Assembly (NCBI RefSeq): GCF_021353295.2
Contig: NZ_CP120635.1
Span: 1,530,001-1,594,000 of the forward strand
Direction of reading: 5' to 3'
DNA: 64,000 nucleotides
Source: Pseudodesulfovibrio thermohalotolerans
GTDB taxonomy: Bacteria; Desulfobacterota; Desulfovibrionia; Desulfovibrionales; Desulfovibrionaceae
Both the position numbers and the translations under genes were made by a program. Positions 10,303-19,687 of this stretch are shown here, piece after piece (the first letter of the stretch is position 1; each line of letters begins with the position of its first letter). The notes beneath the pieces were generated by a model. The model worked only from the letters and a program-made list of their open reading frames with translations, had not been told where the DNA came from and searched no databases.

Positions 10303-11580
10303 ATGCGATTTTTCAAGCAATGGGGTAATTTCATGATGGCTGGGGCAGGCGCCCTTGCCCAATGGGAGATCGAAAACGCCAAGTCCATCGTGAGCAGCCG
10401 GAAAAAACTCCTGCTCATCGGGCTGATGATAATTCCCATCATCCTGATCGGCGTGGCCTTCGCCGATGACATCGGCCCGGCCCTGCCCGACCTGCTCGGC
10501 GGAAAGAAAGCCTACAGCCCGGCATTCTACAGCCTGGGCATTTTCCTGATTTCCATCGCCATCGGCGTTGGCGCGGGCCTCATTACCGGCTGCATCGGCG
10601 CGGGCGGCGGCTTCATCATCGCCCCGGCGCTCATGTCGGCGGGCATCAAGGGCATCCTGGCCGTTGGTACCGACCTGTTCCACATTTTCGCCAAGGCGAT
10701 TATGGGCAGCGTCATTCACCGCAAACTCGGCAACGTGTCCGTGTCCCTGGCCGTTGTCTTCCTGGTGGGCGCCGTGTTGGGGGCCACGGCAGGCGGTGTT
10801 ATCAACCGCGTGCTGTATGAGATCAACCCGATTCTGAGTGACGCCTTCATCACCACCGTCTACTCCTTGATGCTCGGCTTCCTGGGCTTCTACGCCCTGA
10901 CCGACTTCCTGCGTTCGCGCAAGTCCGCCCACGGCGGCGATGCTCACGGCGGCGCGGAAGGGGCCGAACTCGGTGCGATTTGCCGCAACCTGCAGGACGT
11001 CAAGTGCCCGCCCATGATCAAGTTCGACCAAGACCTGGTCGCCGGCGGCCGTCAGATCTCCTGGATATTCCTGGTCCTGTCCGGCGCTCTGGTCGGCCTG
11101 GCCGCTGGTATCATGGGCGTTGGCGGCGGCTTCCTGACCTTCCCGATCTTCGTCTACGTGCTCGGCGTGTCCTCCATGACCACGGTTGGCACCGACATCT
11201 TCCAGATCGTGTTTACCGCCGGTTTCGCGTCCATCACCCAGTACGCCATCTACGGCTTCATCTTCTACACCCTGGCCATGGGTATGCTCATCGGCTCGCT
11301 GCTGGGCATCCAGATTGGCGCCCTGGTGACCAAGATCGTGCCCGGCATCACCATTCGAGGCTTCTACGCCATGGCGGTGCTGGCCGGTTTCATGAACCGT
11401 ATCTTCGCGCTGCCGGGCAAGCTGGCCGAAATGGAGGTTATCTCCCTTTCGCCGGGAACGGGCGATATACTCAACACCATCGGCATCTGGGCGTTCTTCA
11501 TCGTCATCGGCGGGTTCTCCGTCTGGGTGGTGGGGACATTCCTGATGAATATTTCCAAGCTCAAGAGAAAGGAGGCCTAA
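10303..11580 (+). CDS. TauE/SafE-family membrane permease
   Basis: 425 residues, strongly hydrophobic. Two related halves each carry the glycine-rich family motif: GLITGCIGAGGGFIIAPAL near residue 95 and GIMGVGGGFLTFPIFVYVLG near residue 270. Members export or import sulfite, sulfoacetate or related organosulfonates. An N-terminal extension of about 60 residues contains a further membrane segment, and a cytosolic or periplasmic loop of ~60 residues separates the halves. ATG at 10303 follows GCGAGGA. Its place between receivers and a small membrane protein suggests the signalling system senses or controls the substrate; which anion is not visible. Confidence 0.83.
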   Translation: MRFFKQWGNFMMAGAGALAQWEIENAKSIVSSRKKLLLIGLMIIPIILIGVAFADDIGPALPDLLGGKKAYSPAFYSLGIFLISIAIGVGAGLITGCIGAGGGFIIAPALMSAGIKGILAVGTDLFHIFAKAIMGSVIHRKLGNVSVSLAVVFLVGAVLGATAGGVINRVLYEINPILSDAFITTVYSLMLGFLGFYALTDFLRSRKSAHGGDAHGGAEGAELGAICRNLQDVKCPPMIKFDQDLVAGGRQISWIFLVLSGALVGLAAGIMGVGGGFLTFPIFVYVLGVSSMTTVGTDIFQIVFTAGFASITQYAIYGFIFYTLAMGMLIGSLLGIQIGALVTKIVPGITIRGFYAMAVLAGFMNRIFALPGKLAEMEVISLSPGTGDILNTIGIWAFFIVIGGFSVWVVGTFLMNISKLKRKEA

Positions 11581-11584
11581 CGCC

Positions 11585-12271
11585 ATGATCTACAATAAGA
11601 AGGAATTCTATGGGGGCGCCGCCCTGCTGGCGGTCTTCTTCGTCATTTTGTTCATGATGTTCCAGCCCATTTATCATGGGCATAACGCCATGCAGTTCCT
11701 GGATCACCTGTACAACTCCATCTCCAAGGGCTCCATTGACTACTCGGGGCAGTTGAAGACGGAAACAGCGCCTTATAAAGACAAAAGCGTTGACCTGATA
11801 CTGCCGTACAAGACCGAGGCGGAAGCTTCGCAGTCGGCGGCCCTGTTCACTCAGGCCGGGGCTACGGCCGCCCTTGAAGGCTCGACCCTGCATGTTACCG
11901 GCTCCCTGGGCGCCATTCTCGACGCAAGCCTGGACGATGCCAAGCTCATGTACGACAACGACGGCGACGCCATGAAGGCCAAGTACCCCATTGATCCGCG
12001 CCGCGCGCTGTTCAACTGGTGGACTTCCCTGAAGCTGATGGACAAGGTCCTCAAGGCGCAGGGCGAGTTCGAAGCGGCCAAGATGGCCGGTACGGTTCAG
12101 ACCAAGGCCATCGAGGCATCCTACAACTATTACGGCATAGACGCTCAGCATATCACGGAGGATCTGGCTCTGGTTTCCTTCTCCCTGATCTTCTATGTGC
12201 TCTATACCCTGTGGTACGGGTTCGCGATCCTCTTCCTCTTTGAGGGGTGGGGGCTCAAGCTCAGCCACTAG
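11585..12271 (+). CDS. unknown membrane protein with large extracytoplasmic loop
   Basis: 228 residues, no recognised family. One membrane helix near residues 9-27 and one near 200-222 enclose a ~170-residue soluble segment, probably periplasmic. It starts 4 bases after the permease stop with AAAGGAGG in the 3' end of that gene, so the two are coupled. A role as accessory subunit of the permease, or as sensor bridging to the kinases, is inference from position only. Confidence 0.75.
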   Translation: MIYNKKEFYGGAALLAVFFVILFMMFQPIYHGHNAMQFLDHLYNSISKGSIDYSGQLKTETAPYKDKSVDLILPYKTEAEASQSAALFTQAGATAALEGSTLHVTGSLGAILDASLDDAKLMYDNDGDAMKAKYPIDPRRALFNWWTSLKLMDKVLKAQGEFEAAKMAGTVQTKAIEASYNYYGIDAQHITEDLALVSFSLIFYVLYTLWYGFAILFLFEGWGLKLSH

Positions 12272-12301
12272 GTCTCGGAATGCGCAACATACCCTAGCCC
12301 A

Positions 12302-12337
12302 GCGCGGTCCGGCGGTTTCCCGGCCGTCGGACCGCGC
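12302..12337 (+). terminator. GC-rich intercistronic hairpin
   Basis: GCGCGGTCCGGCGG pairs with CCGTCGGACCGCGC across a short loop. There is no T-tract, so it may act as an RNA-stability or attenuation hairpin between the permease pair and the downstream kinase gene rather than as a full terminator. Confidence 0.5.
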
Positions 12338-12403
12338 CCTGATATACGAAAGGATTTACTTCTGACCGAAATGATTGTATTTTCTCTGAATGAGGACTCG
12401 TGC

Positions 12404-13894
12404 ATGAATCTCCAGAATTACTATGAAACCGTCATGGAGCTGACCCACGGCATCGTGGTCACGCTCGACCTCGACGGGGGGATCATTCACGGCAACTCCG
12501 AACTGGAACAGCTTTCCGGGTATAACCTACGGGAATTGGCCGGAAGGGACTGGTTCGAGGTTTTCATACCCAGGAACGAGCGCGAGATGGCACGCCGCGC
12601 CCTGTTCGAAAGCGCGGCGGGGCCGGGCAGGGGCATCACCGCTTTTGCCGGTCGCATCCGGGCCAAGGACGGCGACACGGTTTACGTCAACTGGAACCTC
12701 AAGCCGCTGACCGACTCCAACGGGGAGATAATCAGCCTGCTGTGCGTTGGGCAGGACGTGACCGACCTGGTCCTGCGCGAGAAGGGGCTCCTGCGCGAGC
12801 GGTTCACCCTGCTCGAACGCAACAAGGAGTTGAGCTGCCTCTATTCCTTGAGCCAGCTTATGGGCGAGATTCATCGGTCCATGGATGATCTCCTGCGGCA
12901 GGTGGTGGACCTGCTTCCCTCGGCCTTCCAGAATCCCGAAATGACCTATGCCCGTCTTCGGCTCGGACACAAGATTTACGAGACTCCGGGCTATGAGGAC
13001 AGCGACCACATGCTCAAGTCCGACCTCGTGGTAAACAACGAGAAGCGGGGCTCCCTGAGCGTGGCCGTGCGCGATGACGCCGCCAGGCCCGGCTTCATAG
13101 AGGACGAGCGCGACCTTTTCTCCACCGTGGTTCAGCAGGTGATGATCCTCGTGTCCAAGCGGGAGACCCGGCTGGCCAAACAGGAACTCGAACGGCAGTT
13201 GCGGCAGTCCGACAGGCTGGCCAAGATCGGGCAGTTCTCGGCCGGTGTGGCCCATGAGATCAACGAGCCCCTTGCCAATATTCTCGGGTTCGCCGAGCTT
13301 GCCCTGCAGACTCCGAAGCTGCCCGGGCAGGTGGTCACCGATCTGAATAATATTGTGGATTCCTCCCTCCATGCGCGGGAGATCATCCGCAAGCTCATGT
13401 TTTTCGGGCGTCAGTTGCCGCCCCAGCCGACTTTCATCGACCTGAACGATACCGTGGAGCAGGCCCTGCGCATCACCGAGTCCGGGGCCAGGCGCGGGGA
13501 CATAGAAATCGTTCGGGATTTTGACCGGACATTGCCCAGAATCCTGGCCGACCCGCAACACATGAAGCAGGTTGTGGTCAATCTGGTCGTCAACGCCATT
13601 CAGGCCATGACCGAGGGTGGAACCGTGACCATTCGGACGGTCAGTCACGATGGCGACGCCTATCTCATAGTGGAGGACACCGGACCGGGCATGACCCCGG
13701 ACGTGCTCAAAATGATCTTCACTCCGTTTTTCACCACCAAGGACGTGGACAAGGGATCGGGTCTGGGACTGTCCGTGATACACGGCATAGTCAAGGCCCA
13801 TGGCGGGTTGATACAGGTGGAAAGCGCGCCCGACGCCGGTACCAGGGTGGAGGTGGCATTGCCTTGCCATCTGTGCTGCACGGAGGATGATTGA
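12404..13894 (+). CDS. PAS-domain sensor histidine kinase (soluble)
   Basis: 496 residues without membrane segments. An N-terminal PAS domain (GGIIHGNSELEQLSGYNLRELAG) is followed by a GAF-like or linker region, the H-box AHEINEP near residue 283, and an HATPase domain with EDTGPGMTP and GSGLGLSV. ATG at 12404 has GAGGA 8 bases upstream; an earlier in-frame ATG at 12371 lacks a nearby ribosome site. Its stop overlaps the start of the NtrC-type gene (TGATG), making it the likely cognate kinase. Confidence 0.86.
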   Translation: MNLQNYYETVMELTHGIVVTLDLDGGIIHGNSELEQLSGYNLRELAGRDWFEVFIPRNEREMARRALFESAAGPGRGITAFAGRIRAKDGDTVYVNWNLKPLTDSNGEIISLLCVGQDVTDLVLREKGLLRERFTLLERNKELSCLYSLSQLMGEIHRSMDDLLRQVVDLLPSAFQNPEMTYARLRLGHKIYETPGYEDSDHMLKSDLVVNNEKRGSLSVAVRDDAARPGFIEDERDLFSTVVQQVMILVSKRETRLAKQELERQLRQSDRLAKIGQFSAGVAHEINEPLANILGFAELALQTPKLPGQVVTDLNNIVDSSLHAREIIRKLMFFGRQLPPQPTFIDLNDTVEQALRITESGARRGDIEIVRDFDRTLPRILADPQHMKQVVVNLVVNAIQAMTEGGTVTIRTVSHDGDAYLIVEDTGPGMTPDVLKMIFTPFFTTKDVDKGSGLGLSVIHGIVKAHGGLIQVESAPDAGTRVEVALPCHLCCTEDD

Positions 13895-15240
13895 TGAATA
13901 AACGTATCCGCATTCTGGCGGTGGACGACAGCAAGTCCACCCTTGAGGTTCTCAAGCGCAACCTCGAACCTGCGGGTTACGAGGTCTTTACCTGCGGCAG
14001 GGTGGACGAGGCCGTGGCCCTGCTTGAGGATATCGTCATAGATCTGGTCATTACCGACTATCGTATGCCCGTCGCCTCCGGGCTCGACCTTATCAAGCAC
14101 GTGCGGGCCAATCTGCCGGACGTGGAAATCATGATGATAACCGGCTATCCGTCCATTCCTGGAGCGGTGGAAGCCATCAAGGACGGCGCCGGGGAGTACC
14201 TGGCCAAGCCGTTCACCACCGAGGAGCTGCTCTCGTCGGTGGGGCGCATCGTGGAGCGGCTCCAGCGCAGGCGGGTGCTCGCATCGGCGGATACGCCGCC
14301 CGACAACTTCGGGATCATCGGCACCTCCCCGGAAATGGAGCACGTGTTCCAGCGCATCGGCAAAGCCGCGGCCTCGGACGCCAACGTGCTCATTATCGGC
14401 GAGTCCGGCACCGGCAAGGAACTGGTCGCCCGCGCCGTACACTACAACAGTGACCGTCGGACGGCTTCCTTCGTGCCGGTCAATTGCACGGCCATTCCCG
14501 ACAGCCTCGTTGAGAGCGAGCTTTTTGGTCACGTCAAGGGCGCGTTCACCGGGGCCAAGGAGTCCAGGGCGGGCTTTTTCGAGATCGCCAACGGCGGCTC
14601 CATCTTCCTGGACGAGATAGGCGACGCCAGCCCGACCATGCAGGCAAAGCTGCTGCGCGTCCTCCAGTCCAAGGAATTTTGCAAGGTCGGGTCGAGCATC
14701 GTCAAGACCGTGGATGTGCGCATCCTGGCCGCCACCCACAAGGACCTTCGGCGTATGGTGAAGGAGGGCTCCTTCCGCGAGGACCTCTTCTACCGGATCA
14801 ATGTCATTGACATCAATGTGCCGCCCCTGTCGGAGCGCGGGGATGACATGCTCGTGCTCATAAATCACTTCCTGGCCGAGTTTTCCAGCGCCATGCACCG
14901 CGAGCCGCCGACCCTCTCCGACGAGGCGTTACAGGCCCTGCGTCGGCACGATTGGCCCGGCAATGTCCGCGAGCTTGAGAATCTCATCCAGCGGCTCGTG
15001 GTCATCGTGGATCACGATACCATCGAGATCACCGATCTGCCCGATACCATGCGTTTCAGCCTGCCGCGGGAAGGCAGCGTCAACCGGACTTTGGAGGAGG
15101 TTGAACTCGAACATATCCGCAACGTCCTGGTCATGACCGGCCACAACAAGACCAGAGCTGCCGAAATTCTCGGCATAAATCGCAAGACCCTGCGAGAAAA
15201 GCTCAAGCGTGTCGAGGAGATGCCCAAGTCGGAACGGTAG
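13894..15240 (+). CDS. sigma-54-dependent response regulator, NtrC type
   Basis: 448 residues in the usual order: receiver (residues ~1-120, phospho-Asp in LVITDYRMPVASG), AAA+ sigma-54 activation domain (Walker A GESGTGKE near 168, GAFTGA loop near 215, LFLDEIGD-type Walker B), and a C-terminal Fis-type helix-turn-helix (NKTRAAEILGINRKTLREKL). ATG at 13894 follows GGAGG at good spacing and overlaps the kinase stop by one base; a TTG at 13891 is less likely. It is a candidate activator of the sigma-54 promoter at 7225, which would make the cluster self-regulating. Confidence 0.92.
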   Translation: MNKRIRILAVDDSKSTLEVLKRNLEPAGYEVFTCGRVDEAVALLEDIVIDLVITDYRMPVASGLDLIKHVRANLPDVEIMMITGYPSIPGAVEAIKDGAGEYLAKPFTTEELLSSVGRIVERLQRRRVLASADTPPDNFGIIGTSPEMEHVFQRIGKAAASDANVLIIGESGTGKELVARAVHYNSDRRTASFVPVNCTAIPDSLVESELFGHVKGAFTGAKESRAGFFEIANGGSIFLDEIGDASPTMQAKLLRVLQSKEFCKVGSSIVKTVDVRILAATHKDLRRMVKEGSFREDLFYRINVIDINVPPLSERGDDMLVLINHFLAEFSSAMHREPPTLSDEALQALRRHDWPGNVRELENLIQRLVVIVDHDTIEITDLPDTMRFSLPREGSVNRTLEEVELEHIRNVLVMTGHNKTRAAEILGINRKTLREKLKRVEEMPKSER

Positions 15241-15361
15241 TTTTTCCGGTGTGAACCTTTGGGGTTGACCCGAGCCGGTCCATATGCGAAAGGGCCGGTC
15301 GGTGTCGATCTGTCCGTTTGGGCGGGCAAGGCCGACAATGAACCCTTTCCCCAGGGGCACT

Positions 15362-16405
15362 ATGGCTCTCAGCTTAAGAAAAATCATCAGCAGTCATGTC
15401 CGGCACGGAATGAAGGTCGGCCTGGCCAGCGTCCTGGCCTATGTGGTCTCCGGCTGGTCCGGCGTACCTTACGCGTACTGGGCGGTCATCACCACGGTCA
15501 TCGTCATGCAGATGCACGTGGCCGATTCCATAAACATGTGCCTGTACCGGTTTACCGGCACGGCCATCGGCGCGGGCATGGGCATCCTGATGATCCTCAT
15601 CTTTCCGCCCACCCCGATCTATACCCTTATCGCAATATTCCTGGGCACGGGCACCTGCGCCTACCTGACGCGCTATGATGCGCGCTACCGCATGGCGGCC
15701 ATCACCATGGCCATCGTCTTCCTGTCCGGCCTGTTCGAGGAGCATCGCATCGAATACACCCTGTTCCGGGTGGCGGAGATCGGCATCGGTGTGCTCTGCG
15801 CTTTCGTTGTTTCGGTGGTCGTGTGGCCCAACAGAACCGCATCGGTCCTGCTTGAGCGGCTGCGCACCCAATACGATCAGGTGGCCGACAATTTCTTGCT
15901 GCTCGTGGACAATTTCCTGCATCAACAGCGCAAGACCGATCCGGACCTGTTCTTTGATCTGGCCCGCGAGGTTCAGGCCAACCGGGAGTTGTACAACAAA
16001 ATTTACGCCACCGAACGGCGCGTCTTCCGCGCTGACATCGATCTGCTCGGCCTTCAGGTCAACACGCTCAACTCCGTGGTCGAACGGATTCAGTCCGCGC
16101 CCAATCTGCTCAACGAAGTGGAGGGCGACGGTTTTGACATCATCATGGCCCCGGAGCTTACCCGGCTGGGCCAGGACATCGCCGACGCCCTGCGCGCCAT
16201 CGGCCGGGGCGAGAAATACGATTCCCATCATCTGGCCCGGTCCGTGGATGCGGTGGAGAAGCGGTTCATCGAGCTGCGCGAGGAAGGCGTCATCGAGCGA
16301 TTCGACGTTCGCCGCTACTTCCAGGTCATGAGCTTCATCAACACGGCCCAGCACCTCGGCGAATTCCTTTTGCTGGTCCTGAACAAGCAGCAGTTACCCG
16401 AGTAA
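15362..16405 (+). CDS. FUSC-family membrane protein (aromatic acid exporter-like)
   Basis: 347 residues: an N-terminal membrane half with several helices (GLASVLAYVVSGWSGVPYAYWAVITTVIVMQ; GIGVLCAFVVSVVVW) and a soluble helical C-terminal half. This is the layout of FUSC/YccS-like efflux proteins. ATG at 15362 is preceded by AGGGG; ATG at 15338 is an alternative start. It lies 121 bases after the NtrC-type gene and ends in a clear terminator, so it may be the last gene of the signalling cluster. Substrate unknown. Confidence 0.75.
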   Translation: MALSLRKIISSHVRHGMKVGLASVLAYVVSGWSGVPYAYWAVITTVIVMQMHVADSINMCLYRFTGTAIGAGMGILMILIFPPTPIYTLIAIFLGTGTCAYLTRYDARYRMAAITMAIVFLSGLFEEHRIEYTLFRVAEIGIGVLCAFVVSVVVWPNRTASVLLERLRTQYDQVADNFLLLVDNFLHQQRKTDPDLFFDLAREVQANRELYNKIYATERRVFRADIDLLGLQVNTLNSVVERIQSAPNLLNEVEGDGFDIIMAPELTRLGQDIADALRAIGRGEKYDSHHLARSVDAVEKRFIELREEGVIERFDVRRYFQVMSFINTAQHLGEFLLLVLNKQQLPE

Positions 16406-16431
16406 TCGAGCCAACTAGCCGAAGTTGGAAA

Positions 16432-16465
16432 GGGGTATGCGGAGCTTTCCGCATACTCCTTTTTT
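16432..16465 (+). terminator. intrinsic terminator after the FUSC gene
   Basis: GGGGTATGCGGA pairs with TCCGCATACTCC (12 pairs, one G-U) around a short loop, followed by six T. It closes the rightward signalling cluster. Confidence 0.9.
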
Positions 16466-17040
16466 GTGGTCTGAGGCAGTCTGGAGCGTCCGCGATCGTT
16501 TCGTCTAGGGATAGGGTAGGCGACAGGCGGAATATGTTCGATCCGTTCGGGAAATGGCCAGTTTATTTCGCGCAATGAGTTCGATTTCATGGTTGCGTGA
16601 TACGTGACTCAGCCTCCGACATCCGGGCGGATCGTCCGATAATGGGTATATTTTTTCAATATAGTGGTACGGTGTACCGATATATGGATCATGGGAGTGG
16701 CGAAGCCTTGCGCAAAGTGGCGAAGAGCCATGTGCTCCGGCATTTCAGCGTGGTTTGGTTGCTCTCCGCCGGGTTGAAAAATTCAAGGATTCAACAGGTT
16801 GTTGCACGATTACGTGCAATGGGTTGTCGATGCCTCTTGCAAATAAATAGTTTTGTATTTCAATGTATTAATTGAATGAGTCAGTCTGCGGTCACTCGTT
16901 GGTTTCGTGGCATGTTTCCTGCTTTTTGGATTTTGATTGATTAATCAATTCAGGGCCGAGAGAGCGGGATTTCCTGAAAAGGGCGGAAGAACGCCGTCGA
17001 ATAGGGCTTGAAACCATTTATCCGAACGGGGATTGACCAG
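16466..17040. promoter_or_regulatory. control region upstream of the Rnf operon
   Basis: About 575 bases without a convincing gene. Visible dyads: GGTAC/GTACC at 16666-16678, a perfect 7-bp-arm dyad TTGCACG-ATTA-CGTGCAA at 16802-16819, and the 12-bp palindrome TTGATTAATCAA at 16937-16948, about 90 bases before the cytochrome start. These look like regulator sites; no regulator can be named. Confidence 0.45.
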
Positions 17041-17517
17041 TTGCAAAACAGATACTTCATGATTTCCACAGTGGTTGCGCTCCTGTTTGCGGGCGCGGTG
17101 GCCGGGTATGCCATTCCCGTGGAAAAACGGGAGACGCCCACCCGGTGCATTCTGGACAACACTGGCGGCCGGGTCATTTTCACGCACGGGGTCCATGCCG
17201 AGGACTACGGCTTGGACTGCGACGACTGCCATCACGATGACGTCGAGGGCCAAGCTCGTCTGGAATGCGGGGGATGCCATCCGGCGGAGTTCGGCGAGGA
17301 GTTTCGCCTCGGCCATGCCAAGGCGTTTTTCGGCCGGGAGACCTGTCCCCGCTGCCATGTTGACGTTCCTGACGGGCCACCCCCTTTAGACGAGTTGCCG
17401 GACGTGGAATTCATTCCCGTCAGAGGCGATGCCTTTCATACTCAATGCCGAGGGTGCCACGAGTCGAACGGCGGCCCCTTTGACGAAGATTCCTGCACCC
17501 GGTGTCACGCGAGGTAA
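17041..17517 (+). CDS. multihaem c-type cytochrome of the Rnf cluster
   Basis: 158 residues: a short N-terminal membrane helix or uncleaved signal (ISTVVALLFAGAVAGYA) and a periplasmic domain with five CXXCH haem sites: CDDCH, CGGCH, CPRCH, CRGCH, CTRCH. Spare histidines (FTHGVH, GHAK, FHTQ) can serve as sixth ligands, as in class III cytochromes c. In Desulfovibrio a cytochrome gene precedes rnfC and is thought to pass electrons between the periplasmic c3 pool and Rnf; the order here fits. The start is unclear: TTG at 17041 has GGGGA upstream; ATG at 17059 and TTG at 17008 are alternatives. It ends 3 bases before rnfC. Confidence 0.85.
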   Translation: MQNRYFMISTVVALLFAGAVAGYAIPVEKRETPTRCILDNTGGRVIFTHGVHAEDYGLDCDDCHHDDVEGQARLECGGCHPAEFGEEFRLGHAKAFFGRETCPRCHVDVPDGPPPLDELPDVEFIPVRGDAFHTQCRGCHESNGGPFDEDSCTRCHAR

Positions 17518-17520
17518 TCC

Positions 17521-18666
17521 ATGCTCAAGATTCGCTATCCACTTGATTCCGAGCTGGCCAATTCCATCCGGGAAATGCGGCCCCCCAAGGAGCTGCATGT
17601 CAATGTGCGCAACCTCGTCCTGAAGGTCGGCAAGGGAGCCGTGCTGCGTAAGGGTGATATCGTCGCCGAACATCCGTCCAAGGGCGTCGGCGCGTTCCAC
17701 GCGTCGGCGTGCGGCAAGGTCTCGGGCGTCAACTACCACAGCCTGACCGTCAAATGCTCGGGTGGGGAAGAGACCGTCGACCCGGTGAACGTGGAGACCA
17801 TGGGCAAGGGCTTGGAGCTTCTGCGCGCCTTGCAGGGGCTCGGCGTGGATGCGGCCCTGTTCAAGGGCGGGGCCGAAGTCCTGGTGGTCAACGGCCAGAA
17901 CCCGGAACCCGGCATTTCCGTGGCTCAGCAGCTCCTGCGCGACGGACGCGAAGAGATTCATGCCGGGCTGCAAATGGCGCGCAGGCTGCTTTCTCCGGGC
18001 CGGACCGTGTTGGCCGTGCCCAAGGGCGAGGAGACCTCCATCCCCGGCGCAGAGACCGTGGGCGTCAAGGCGAAGTATCCCTATTCCCTGGACGCATTGG
18101 TGGTCCGGGCCGTCACCGGCAGGGAATTCCCCGAGGACGTCAGGGTCGTCAACGTCATGGATCTGTATGATCTCGGCAAAGTGGTCCTGACCGGGTTGCC
18201 TATCACCGAGACCCTCATGAGCATAGCCGGTCACAACTATCGAGTGCCCATCGGCACGCCCGTCAGGCACATCCTGGACGCCCTGCACATGGCCGCCGGC
18301 CCCGGCGACATAGTCGTGTTGGGCGGGCCGTTTAGGGGCGAGGCGATCTACAGCCTGGACCAGGGGGTGAAGAAGGGCGACCACGGCCTGTTCATCACCT
18401 CTTCGGACTCCATCCCGGCGGTGCAGGATGCGGCGTGCATCAACTGCGGCGAATGCGTTCTGCAATGCCCCGCCAGGATTCAGCCGCATCTCATCAGTCG
18501 TTGCGCGGAGTACGAGCGGTTCGATGAGGCTGTTCGATACGGCCTGAACAGTTGTTTCGAGTGCGGCCTGTGCGCCTTCAACTGTTTCGCCAGGCGGCCG
18601 CTGCTCCAGTACATCCGTTTCGCAAAGGCGCAGATTCTGGCCAAGGGACGGGAGACGCGGTCCTAG
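17521..18666 (+). CDS. rnfC: Rnf complex subunit C
   Basis: 381 residues. Cytoplasmic subunit of the Rnf ferredoxin:NAD oxidoreductase, which couples electron flow to ion pumping. The C-terminal part carries two [4Fe-4S] motifs, CINCGECVLQCP and CFECGLCAFNC. The N-terminal region resembles the flavin/NADH-handling domain of RnfC but is short: the GxGxxG-type loop near the N-terminus is not obvious. That fits the shorter form in sulfate reducers, where a cytochrome may replace NADH as partner. ATG at 17521 is 3 bases after the cytochrome stop. Confidence 0.93.
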   Translation: MLKIRYPLDSELANSIREMRPPKELHVNVRNLVLKVGKGAVLRKGDIVAEHPSKGVGAFHASACGKVSGVNYHSLTVKCSGGEETVDPVNVETMGKGLELLRALQGLGVDAALFKGGAEVLVVNGQNPEPGISVAQQLLRDGREEIHAGLQMARRLLSPGRTVLAVPKGEETSIPGAETVGVKAKYPYSLDALVVRAVTGREFPEDVRVVNVMDLYDLGKVVLTGLPITETLMSIAGHNYRVPIGTPVRHILDALHMAAGPGDIVVLGGPFRGEAIYSLDQGVKKGDHGLFITSSDSIPAVQDAACINCGECVLQCPARIQPHLISRCAEYERFDEAVRYGLNSCFECGLCAFNCFARRPLLQYIRFAKAQILAKGRETRS

Positions 18667-18713
18667 CCGGTTCCGCCGCGGACAAGATGTTCGATCAAAC
18701 AAGGAAGAAGCAT

Positions 18714-19685
18714 ATGAATCCTCCCATACTCAAAGCGATGTCCGACATCTCCCTTCGGCTGACGGTTTCACCGCCGCCCCATTGGCGGAGCGGGCGGACC
18801 ATCCAGGGCATGATGCAGGCCCATTTGCTGGCCCTGATTCCGGCTGCCGCCATGGCGGCCGTCATGTACGGCTGGCGGGCGTTGTCCGTGGTCGGCATGG
18901 CCGGAACCGCCGCCGTGCTCACCGAGGTGGCGTGTCTGCGCCTTCAGAAGCGGGATGTGGACGTGGACAATTATTCGGCACTGTACGCCGGGGTGCTGTT
19001 CGCCTTCCTGCTCCCGGCCACCGCGGCGTGGTGGCTGGCGGCCATGGGCGGCGCATTGACCATAGCCCTGGGCCGGGCCGTGTTCGGCGGGTTCGGGTGC
19101 AACCCTGTCTGCGCTCCGCTGGTGGCATGGGCCGTGTGCCGTTTTTCCTGGCCCGAGGCCATGGACATAGACCTGAACCTGGCCGGATTCATGGCCAATA
19201 GCCCGGTGGACCAGCTCATGTACTTCGGGGTCGGCAGCCTCGGCCAGTTCGACTACATGGACCTGTTCATGGGACGGCAGCTCGGCGGGCTCGGCTCTTC
19301 CCAGGTCGCGGCCGTGGCCGTCGGCGGCCTCTTTCTTCTCGCCGCCCGCTGGATTCGCCTGTTCATCCCGTTCGGCTTCCTTGCCGGGGTTGCGGGCACG
19401 GCGGCCGTGTACCGGCTGATCGATCCCACTGTCTACGCCGACCCGGTGTTTCACCTGCTGGCGGGCAGCACCATGTTCGGGGCGTTTTTCCTGGCCACGG
19501 ACACCGCGTCCAGCCCGGTCGGCAAGATTCCCCAGATCGTCTTCGGGCTTATTGCCGGAGCCATGGTCGTGGTCATCCGCGCCCACGGGGTATACCCCGA
19601 CGGCGTGCCCTTCGCGATCATGGTGGCGAACCTGCTCAGTCCGCTGCTGGAACGCCTTCGTCCCAAATACTTCGGAGTCAGATAG
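18714..19685 (+). CDS. rnfD: Rnf complex subunit D
   Basis: 323-residue membrane protein of the RnfD/NqrB family with about nine hydrophobic segments. The family carries covalently bound FMN at a Thr; the C-terminal stretch TDTASSPVGK matches that area. ATG at 18714 follows AAGGAAGAAG; an earlier in-frame ATG at 18687 is less well placed. Between rnfC and rnfG in the standard C-D-G-E-A-B order. Confidence 0.93.
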   Translation: MNPPILKAMSDISLRLTVSPPPHWRSGRTIQGMMQAHLLALIPAAAMAAVMYGWRALSVVGMAGTAAVLTEVACLRLQKRDVDVDNYSALYAGVLFAFLLPATAAWWLAAMGGALTIALGRAVFGGFGCNPVCAPLVAWAVCRFSWPEAMDIDLNLAGFMANSPVDQLMYFGVGSLGQFDYMDLFMGRQLGGLGSSQVAAVAVGGLFLLAARWIRLFIPFGFLAGVAGTAAVYRLIDPTVYADPVFHLLAGSTMFGAFFLATDTASSPVGKIPQIVFGLIAGAMVVVIRAHGVYPDGVPFAIMVANLLSPLLERLRPKYFGVR

Positions 19686-19687
19686 CC

